From Caecitellus pseudoparvulus (taxonomy: Eukaryota; Bigyra: Bicosoecida), in the NCBI GenBank assembly GCA_965644315.1, contig CBFFRQ010000062.1, positions 186,001 through 250,000 of the forward strand: DNA of 64,000 nt, read 5' to 3'. Under the pieces are notes generated by a model. The model was not told where the DNA came from. It saw only the letters and a program-made list of their open reading frames with translations, and searched no databases. The first letter of the stretch is position 1. Every line of letters begins with the position of its first letter. The translations under genes and the position numbers were made by a program. Positions 56,501 through 64,000 of the stretch are shown here, piece by piece.

Positions 56501-59500
56501 CCCCCCCCCGGCAGCACAGAGCCACCAGGGCTGTGTGTGGGGCTGGTTGCTGGCGGGAACGCCGCGGGGGGCGCCTCCCCGCCGCCCTCGCCGAAGCTGG
56601 AGCGCTGCATGAGTCGGGCCAAATTCCGCATGTCGTCGGCCGGCATGAGCCCCGACCGCAGCGCCAGGTCTGTGGCGGAGGGCTTGGCAGGCGGCGCATC
56701 TGCACGCACGTCAGGCAAGGCAGTGCTGCCTCCAGCCCCACCCCCCTCGCCACTGGCGCCGCTCAGCCCTGTGGCGTGGCTGCCTGTGCGCGGCAGTGTG
56801 GTGGCGCCGGCGGCGTCGGGGAGGCTAGTGGCAACAAGTGCTGACGCCGTCCCAGCGGCGCGGGGGGTGGAGGAGGACGCAGTGCGGGGCACTGTGGCGG
56901 CAGCGGGGGAGGTGGGGGGGCGTGTGGCGAAGGAGGGTGGGCGCGGCAGGGACTGCCTGCCGCTGTCGGAGTCACTCCGGCCCAGTGCTGCGTTGAACAG
57001 CTCCGCCGCCACGAACGGCGGCAACTCCAACGCGTCGCCCTCCAGCTGCACCAGGCGCTGCCGTGCCGTGCGGGAGTGACACAGCGCCGCCAGCGTGCGG
57101 ATGGCCGGCTCCACATCCCGGTAGGCGGAGCGGACACCGGCGGCGGCGACGAGGAGGCGGAGGGGGTCGTAGGGGGTGTGGGCCCCCCCCTCACCCCCCC
57201 CCTCCGGCGCCTGCCCCGCACTGGCGATGGCCTCCACGCCTTCCGCGTGATCCGCCAGCGCCAGCAGGGACTGCAACGCAGCATAGCGCGAGTCACTGGG
57301 TGCCGTCGCGACGAGCTGTGCGAGGGCCATCACGGCCCCGTGTTCCAACACATGCAGAACAGTCTCACGCGCCCCGGAACACAGTGCCCGCAGCGCCCGG
57401 GCACAGCGCTCGATGGGCAAGCGGCCACCACTGGCGCGAGGGGGGGGTGCCTTGCTCCGGGAGGGGGGGTCTGCCCGGCCGGACCCCCCCTCCCTCTCCG
57501 CATACGCCTGCACCGTGTCCACGATCACCTTCACGAAGCCCAGCCGCAGCAGCTGCCGCTGACTGCCCGCTGCCGAGTGCTCAAACAGATTGCTCAGCGC
57601 AGTCATGGCGGCGTGCTTCACGTCGAATGTACCCACGTCGAACCAGATGCGCAGCGCATCCCCCGCCCCCTCTGAGATGAGGGTGGGCACCAGCGCGGGA
57701 AAAGTGGACAGATGCAGGAGGGTCTTGGTGCTGGCCAGCGCGAACGCCACCAGGTGTGATGCGCTGGTGATGTGTTCCGTCTCGGGGCCCGGCAGCCGAA
57801 CACCCTCCACCCCGTCCACCTCCACCAGCTCCGCTCCCGCGAGCGCGTCCGGCGGCAGCAGGTCGGCGGCGGGGTCAATTTCCGCAGCCGGCGCCGCGGC
57901 AGCTGCGCCAATGTCCACGCTGAGGGCGGCAGGCTTGCCCTTGCGGGGGCCCCCGTGGGCCGGCGCAGAGGAGGGGGCTGATGCGGGGGGGGGGTGCGGG
58001 TCCACCCACCCCTCCAGACTGGAGCCGTGCTCTGCGACGAACTTCGCCCGTGTCATGGCTGCTGCGACGATGGCCCGCACTGCGTCGGGCAGCGCGACAA
58101 CCTCCTTGGCCAGCATTTCGTCGCTGAGGGTGAGCCGGAACAGCACGCCGGCGGCGATGTCCTGTGTTCCGGGCTCCACGTCCGGCTCCGCCAGCAGGCT
58201 GACCAGTGCCGGCAGCAGGCGGGATGCGCCCAGGGACTTTACACTGGAAGGCACCTGCGCGATGAGGGCCAGGGCCTTGGAACACCGCAGCTGCACCTCC
58301 CGAACATCTGCCAGAACAGCGGCCTGAGCGGGGGACAGGTGCGACAGCTGGTCTGGCGTGAGCGCGTGCAGGGGGGGGGTGTCCACCCCCAGCACCCCCC
58401 CCTCCGGCCCCTGCCCCAGAGAAGGCACCTCCAGGGGGGGTGCGGCATCCCCTGCCCCCCCCTCCTGCACCACTGGCAGGCCCCGGGGGGGGGGGGATGC
58501 CGCCCGTGCCCCCCCCCCCCCGCTCTGCAGCACGCCATACCGTGCCTTGGCTAGGCGCCCTGAGGTGCTCATATCCAGCAGCCGGATGAGGAGGGGCACC
58601 AGCCCATTCTGCACGGCCACCTTCACAGCGGCATGCGGGTCTACGTGCCCCCCCCCCCGCCGCACCTTGCCTCGCCACGCCGCCACACTGGTCGCAGCAC
58701 GCATGGCAGAGAGACCCCCCCCCAGACCCCCCCCCCACGCTGCTAGACCCCCCCACACTGCTCCCATCATCCCACCCACTGCCACTGCCACTGGCTGTGC
58801 GGGGCAGGGAGTGGGGGTTGATGTATGCCGCCGCCACACCCCTGCGCCCGGATGCGGAGGCGGAGGGGGGGGCGGCATCCAGCACCCCCTCCGCATCCAC
58901 CATGCTCTGGGCCCCCACCACCAGCAACCGGTGCAACACCACCGCCGCCACCCGCAGTGTGGCGGGGGGAGTTTCGCGGTGCCGCACCACCGCCGTCACG
59001 GCCGCGATGATGCCAGGCAGGAACAGCGTGTCCAGTGGGCGCTCCTCGGGATCCTGCAGCACACGGCGAGCCAGGGCACACACCGCTGCTGTGCGGAGGT
59101 GGCGGGGCGAGTGGGGGGGGGGGTCGGATCCGGTGGGGGGCGGGGGGGGACCTCCCCCCCCCGCCGCGCCGCTGCCCGGCGCACACAGCGTCAGCACTGG
59201 AAGCAGCATGTCGTCGTGCGGAATTTGCTCGGACAGGAACAGGTACGTGAGCACCACCGCTGTGTTCCGGCGAATGGCCGCCGCCTGGGGCGTCGCGGGC
59301 GACGTGCTCTGCCATGCCTCCGACCCCGCCATGTGCCACGTCGCGAAGAGGGTGCGGGGGGTGGTGCCGGCCGCGATGCGAGGTCGCATGGCGGGGTCCC
59401 GCGCCAGCCGCACCAGTGTCCCCGTGCTGGACATGCGCAGGGCTTGGAAGGCGGCGTCGCCCTCCTTCTCCTCCGCCCCTGCCTCGGGCCCCTCGGCGCT

Positions 59501-60410
59501 GCCGGCCAGGGACGCCGCCACGCCAGCGCCGTCACCCAGCCCACCGCCATCGGCGCCAGACGGCGAACCAGGCGCGCCCTCCCCCTGCAGCAGCGGCACA
59601 GAGCGGCGGTTGAAGTGTGCTCCCGCAGACATACTGCCTGACGGCATGCGGGAGGCGTACACCAGCAGGCCGGCCTTGGCGCCGCGGGCAGGGAGGGACG
59701 GCGTGAAACGCTGCACGATGCGCGAAACGCGGGACTCTGCCTGCGCCTGTGTCGGCAGCATGCCTGCAACACTGGCCTCCCACGCCTCAGAGTGCTCCCC
59801 CCCACTGCTGGCCTGTGCTTGGGCGTCCCGAGGTGTCACCATGAACATGCTATCGGCGCCGGCGTCGGCCAGCGGTGGCTGCGCAGGCAGAGTGCTGCTC
59901 AGCTCGCCAGGCGACGCCGGCGCGAGGGAGCTGCGTGTCGCAGCCAGCCATGCCCCTGCACCCGGCGCAGAGGGGGCCTCCAGTGCCTCTGGACTGGGAG
60001 ACACTGCCTGCGCAGCGGGGAGGCGGGGAGGCGGCACGGTGCAGCGGCAGGCAGGGAGCGACAACTGCCCAGCGGACAGGTCGCGTGCGACCACGCACCT
60101 CCTCACTCAGCGCCTCCACATGGCGGTCCAGCGTCATGAGCAGCGCGTCCAGGGTGGAGTTCTTGCTCCAAAACCCCGGCATGCGGTTCAAGCGGAAGTA
60201 GCATGCCAGCTGCTGCAGCTCTTTCTTCGAAATGCCTTCGCCTCCGCCGGTTGCTGTGACGGCGGCGGCCTTGGCACCCGTCGCCCCTGCGTTGCGCCGC
60301 CGCAACTCCAGGACGTGCGGGAACACACGGGCACGCGCCTGGGACAGACGCAGTTCGGAGCCCAGCTCCTCCAGGTGGGCTGCCGCCGCGCTCTTGGAGC
60401 GCAACGCCAT
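47517..60410 (-). CDS. Giant armadillo/HEAT-like repeat protein, about 4,200 residues
   Basis: Proposed minus-strand exons: 60410-60099, 60007-58776, 58687-55087 and 55019-47517, introns 91, 88 and 67 nt, all phase-consistent; about 4,215 residues. Exon 1 has a helical segment (LRLSQARARVFPHVLELRRR) and KKELQQLACYFRLNRMPGFW. Much of the chain has armadillo-like helices, for example AVKVAVQNGLVPLLIRLLD, AMTALSNLFEHSAAGSQRQLLRLGF and LTTLASSVHPAVRGNVTRVLAGLAQHP, separated by long Gly/Pro/Ser-rich spacers. The last 400 residues are basic (KGKRDTKGKAPRAKHG) and could bind RNA, DNA or microtubules. The second intron is the weakest call, because both flanks are low complexity. The first and third are well defined (GTGCGT; GTGATG) and make a frameshift explanation unnecessary. 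Function unknown; likely a scaffold. Confidence 0.7.
49191..49222 (-). repeat. (GCC)n trinucleotide tract encoding Gly
   Basis: About nine consecutive GCC units on the plus strand give an oligo-Gly run in the armadillo giant on the minus strand. It lies in a part of the gene crowded with G and C homopolymers. Confidence 0.75.
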
Positions 60411-60657
60411 GCTGCTGCAGCTGCAGCGCAGTGGCTGCTTTGACGCCGTCGCCAGCCGCAAGGGTGGTAGGCACAATCAAAACGAGGCAGTTGAACAGAG
60501 CGCGACACGGGACACTTTGCGCACCTCTGTCGAATTTTGTCACCCACCCGCGTCCGCGCAGTGCTCAGCTTGTGCTGCTTCACCCCCTCCGGGTGTGCTC
60601 CGAAACGGGAGCGAAACGCCAGTCTGCCCACGCTCCCCCCGCCACCACACGCCAGCC
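60411..60657. promoter_or_regulatory. Divergent upstream region, armadillo giant / small membrane protein
   Basis: 247 nt between two start codons, with a relatively AT-rich centre around 60,470-60,545 (CGAATTTTGTC). No standard promoter element is seen. Confidence 0.35.
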
Positions 60658-61333
60658 ATGCGCATCGAGCAGGTCATCAAGACCAACATGCACTTCATCA
60701 TCCCCGTGCTGGTCGTGGCTGGCTTCGGCCTCGCGTACAACCTGCTGGGCGGCGCCGCGGCACTGCTGTACGTCGCTGGTGTCATTGGCGCCGTGTACCA
60801 CTTCAGCCAGCCGGAGCAGACCAAAATCAGCGTGGAGTCCGCGACGTCCTATGCTGACGAGCTTATCGCCGAGGAGCAGGCACAGCTGGCCGCAGAGGCC
60901 GCCTCCAGCTCCAAGAAGGTGCGCCGCGTGGCCTGTGCGGAAATTGCCGCCACCGCCCTGTCAGTGTGCCCCGCCCTCGCCCGCCGCAGGACAAGAAGAA
61001 GGGGTCCAAGAAGGGCGCCTCCATCTCCAAGAAGCAGCAGGCTGCTGAGGACGCCATCAACGCCTCCAGTGCAGCGGACGAGGACGATGATGATGACGAC
61101 CTCCTGCACCTGGCTGCCCAGCAAGGCAACGCCGTGAGTGGGCGTCCCCCGCCACCCGCCGCCGACACACTCACACACACGCGCGCTTTCCGCCCTGCTG
61201 TGCACAGGAGGCGCGTGCGCGGCTCAAGCTGAAGCAGGAGAGCGCGGGTGGCTCGCAGGGCGGCAGCGGCAGCGCAGGCAAGGGTGGCAGCTCCAAGGGC
61301 AAGGCACGCCGCCGCCGGGGGGGACACAGGTAG
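60658..61333 (+). CDS. Small membrane protein with acidic and basic tail
   Basis: Three exons, 60658-60918, 60990-61133 and 61208-61333, introns 71 and 74 nt in phase 0; 176 residues. Residues about 12-50 form one long or two short hydrophobic helices (MHFIIPVLVVAGFGLAYNLLGGAAALLYVAGVIGAVYHF). The remainder is hydrophilic: an Ala/Glu helix (YADELIAEEQAQLAAEA), Lys-rich KKKGSKKGASISKKQQ, an acidic run EDDDDDD, and a Gly/Ser and Arg-rich end. Placement in the ER membrane with the tail in the cytosol is inferred. Family not recognised. The first intron carries GTGCGGAAATTG at 60935-60946. Confidence 0.7.
60935..60946 (+). repeat. Recurrent word GTGCGGAAATTG (intron copy)
   Basis: This 12-nt word occurs exactly here and at 33746-33757, both inside introns but in opposite orientation to the host gene. 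See findings. Confidence 0.6.
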
Positions 61334-61370
61334 ACCCGTCGCCCCCAGCCACCACAATGCATGCACAGCA

Positions 61371-61400
61371 CGGCGACACGGCGACACGGCGACACGGCGA
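61371..61400 (+). repeat. 8-bp tandem repeat CGGCGACA
   Basis: Three exact units and a partial fourth lie in the gap between the small membrane protein and the zinc finger/CAP-Gly gene. Probably a minisatellite-like slippage product. Confidence 0.8.
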
Positions 61401-61550
61401 GCGGGGCGGGTCCGGGCTGGGCGTGCACTGGCGCGAAGCAGGCAAATCCACCCCCACCGCACAGTGACACCGCCACTGCCCAGCAGGGAGCGCTTGCACG
61501 CCGCCCGCGCCCGTGTCCAGAGCCTGCCTGCGCCCGTGTCCAGCGGCGCC

Positions 61551-63581
61551 ATGCCGCCCCCCCAAGCCGTCATCTGCGAGGTGTGCGGCGGCAAGTTCTT
61601 CAAACACAGCTACGCACACCACCTGAAGCAATGCATCAAGAAGAAGGAAGCGCAGACCGTCATGTGCGACTGGTGTGGCCACGCCATCAGCAAGGACGAG
61701 TACGCCTCCCACACGCCGGCGTGCAAGGCCGCCCACAAGGGTCGCAAGGCCAAGCCTCGCAAGGGGGCCAGTGCCGTCTCCGACCGCGCCAAGAAGAAGC
61801 TCGCTGCCATGGAGGAAGCCAAGGCAGCGGGCAAGTCTGCAGCAGATATCGCCATGCCCCCTGACAAGAGCATGCTGGGCGGCGTCTTTGACCCGTTCGC
61901 AAACCTCGATGTGCGTTTCGCTTCCGTTACGCGATCCTGCCACGCCGACACACCGGCCGGCCCCCACACGAGCACAGGCGGTCCTGGAGGCCCAAGGCGC
62001 CTTTGAAGAGGTGGATGCACGTGTTCCATGCAAGCACTGCTCCAGGAAGTTCAACCCTGACCGCATCGCCAAGCACGAGCTCATCTGCGGCAAGGTGGAC
62101 AAGAAGAAACGCCGGCCCGTGAAGGCAGACAAGTGGCGCCTGGAGGGCACGGACTTTGCAGAGCACTACGACAAGGACCGTGCCGCGGCGGACGCCGAAC
62201 GTGTCAAGGCAGCCAAGGCTGCTGCCTCCGAGAAGTGGCGTGCGGAGCACGCACAGTTGCAGGAGGTGGCAGCGGTGTCTGCAGGCGGAGGTGGTGCCGC
62301 CGCCCCCGCCGCAGCCACCCCCGCCATCGTCATCGACGGCGCCCCAGCCGAGCCCCTCCCATCGCCCACCCCCCCTGCCGCCGCCCCAGCGCCCCCCTCC
62401 CCCGCCCCTGCGGACACGGGCGCGGACACGGGCGCCGGGGCGGCATCCCCTCCAGCCCCCGCCCCAGCCCCCCCCAGCACTGCACCTGCAGCACCAGTCA
62501 CGGGAGATGGCCCGTCCAGCCCTGTGGCAGCAGCGGAGGGGCAGGGGGGTACAGCCCCCCCTGCACCCCCCCGCACCAAGCTTCGAGTGGGGGACCGCGT
62601 GGTGACAGCGGATGGGCGGAAGGGCGTGGTGCAGTTCAAGGGGCCCGTGTGGGGCCTGAAGAAGGGCAACTGGTACGGCGTGGAGCTGGACCAGGCCCTG
62701 GGCAAGTACGACGGTAGCTTCCGGGAACAGAAGTACTTCGTGTGTGCCCCCAACCACGGCATCTTCATGCGGGCATCGGGGCTCACTTCCCTGGCACAGG
62801 AACAGGCTGCCGAACTCGCTGCTGCGTTGCAGGAGGAGAAGGACGCCGCGGCCAAGGCGTACGAACAGCAGAAACGCGTGCGGGAGCGCTTGGCTGCCAA
62901 GGCTGCTGCGGGGGCCTCCTCTGCCCCCCCAGCGGCAGCGGCAGCGGCAGGGGGGGGGCGCCGTGGACCCAGTGGGGGGGGTGTGAGGGGGGGCGGAAGA
63001 AGGCGGCCCCAGGCAGCCGCCCCGGCAGTGGCGCCGCCAAGCCTGGCATGGCCTCCAAACTGCGCACCAGCACTGCATCCTCCCGCCCCGCTGGCAGCGG
63101 CGCGGCGGCAGTTCGCGGGTTGGCGGGCACCTCCCGCCCCGGCAGCGGCCGGCGAGCGGCCGTGCCCCGCCGCAAACCAACGCCCTCCACGGGCCCCTCC
63201 CCTGCGGAGGAGGCTCGCAAGGCCCGTCTGGCAGCTGACGCAGACATGCTGGCGGCACTGGAGGGGCGTGCCCCGGCCCCGACCCCTGCCCAGGCTGCTG
63301 CGGCGGCGGCCAAGGCCAAGGGGCGGGTGACACGACCCACGTCCAGCGGGTCCACAGGGGGGGGTGGACGTCGGTTTGCAGGGGGGGGTGGGCGTCTCGG
63401 TGCGGGAGGTGGGCCCACCAAGCCCAGATCTGGCGCCACCCGCCGCCCGGCTGCAGGCGCCAAGGCGGGGCAGACCAGTGGCGCCAAGGCAGGCGCCAAG
63501 CCAGCGGCGGGCTCCACGGCCAAGGCTGGCATGAGTGACAGGGAGAAGCGGGCGGCGTACTTTGCAGCGCGCATGGGGTGA
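61551..63581 (+). CDS. C2HC zinc finger and CAP-Gly domain protein
   Basis: Exons 61551-61910, 61978-62962 and 63013-63581, introns 67 and 50 nt; 637 residues. Two ZC2HC1-type fingers come first: CEVCGGKFFKHSYAHHLKQC and, in exon 2, CKHCSRKFNPDRIAKHELIC, with a third partial pair CDWCGHAISKDEYASHTPAC between them. After a Pro/Ala-rich linker comes a CAP-Gly domain (about 345-410: LRVGDRVVTADGRKGVVQFKG...WYGVELDQALGKYDGSFREQKYFVC), where GKYDG stands for the usual GKNDG. The tail is Ala/Gly/Arg-rich and basic. CAP-Gly domains bind the EEY/F ends of tubulin or EB1, so a microtubule-linked role is likely. The last intron is a poly-G stretch and could instead be a coding indel; the tail sequence depends on it. 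Confidence 0.78.
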
Positions 63582-64000
63582 AGGGGCCTGTGCACGCACC
63601 GGGGGGCGGTGTGCAGCGGCCCGTGGCCAGGTGTGAGAGCTCACGAATGCACTGCAGTGTGCTGCTTGCGGGGTTTGAGCGGGTTGCGTTGCATTGGTTC
63701 CCTGAACGTATGCTTGATGTACAAGGCACTTGCCTGTACCTGTCGAGGGGCACCCGTGGAGGCATGCGTGCAGCATGGTGCATGTCGCGGGCTGGCGACG
63801 AGGAGGCGAGGAGAGGGTGGAGCCAGTGCGCCACCTTCCGCTCGCGTGGAACGCTTCCGAAGCTTCCCGCACGGTTGCCGAGGGGGGTGCTCTGACCGCA
63901 GCAAACGCGTCAAGCTTCCAAACCTTCAGCTCCAACAATCAACCAAACCCCCCACCTGCAGTTTCAGCAGCCTTCCTGCGGCACTCCCCTCCCCTCCACG
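63582..64000. other. Gene-free right end of window
   Basis: 419 nt after the last stop codon. No homology, repeat or start of a further gene could be supported. The final 60 nt are A- and C-rich. Confidence 0.35.

Noticed and set aside
62166-63938. Long minus-strand frame opposite the CAP-Gly gene
   Set aside because: It is antisense to clear zinc-finger and CAP-Gly domains; at this GC content long antisense frames are expected.

Overview
This window is nuclear DNA from a GC-rich, gene-dense single-celled eukaryote, not a prokaryote. The evidence is spliceosomal: about 50 short GT-AG introns (mostly 60-90 nt, extremes 42 and 137) can be placed by restoring conserved protein families across frame changes. 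Eukaryote-only families are present (kinesin, Beclin-1, RNase P subunit Rpp29, HAT1, P4-ATPase, class II HDAC, TBC-domain Rab GAP). The five-domain AROM fusion and the giant IPT/TIG receptor-like protein are features I associate with heterotrophic stramenopiles, but that placement is inference. Nothing photosynthetic, viral or transposon-derived was recognised, and no tRNA, rRNA, CRISPR or attachment site could be supported.

Layout. I support 21 genes, almost end to end, alternating between strands. 1-15 kb: TBC1D19-like Rab GAP (5' end cut by the window), Rpp29/POP4, a CDP-alcohol phosphotransferase, histone acetyltransferase HAT1, an N-myristoylated EF-hand-like protein, a P4-type flippase, a MORN-repeat protein and a CIA30/NDUFAF1 complex I assembly factor. 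15-39 kb: a kinesin-3-like motor, a class II histone deacetylase, a 3,200-residue IPT/kelch/LNR membrane protein, a PAQR receptor, Beclin-1, mitochondrial ribosomal protein mS25 and a proline-rich membrane protein. 39-64 kb: pentafunctional AROM, phosphohistidine phosphatase PHPT1, a seven-hydrophobic-segment membrane protein, a roughly 4,200-residue armadillo-type giant, a small membrane protein, and a C2HC zinc finger plus CAP-Gly protein.

The genes are housekeeping genes rather than one pathway. Themes include chromatin (HAT1, HDAC), membrane lipids (phosphotransferase, flippase, PAQR, Beclin-1 PI3K complex) and cytoskeleton (kinesin, MORN, CAP-Gly). The genome is very compact: convergent stop codons lie 1, 10, 20, 40 and 52 nt apart, and in one pair they overlap inside a single CTAG. 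Many head-to-head pairs share 140-475 nt of upstream DNA.

The clearest unexplained signals are a recurrent word GTGCGGAAATTG (either strand; introns, leaders and coding DNA) and a 5' splice-site consensus shifted to GTGCGT. I did not find a convincing new multi-gene system; the most novel single items are the two giant proteins, the C2HC/CAP-Gly fusion and the PAQR protein with a coiled-coil insertion.
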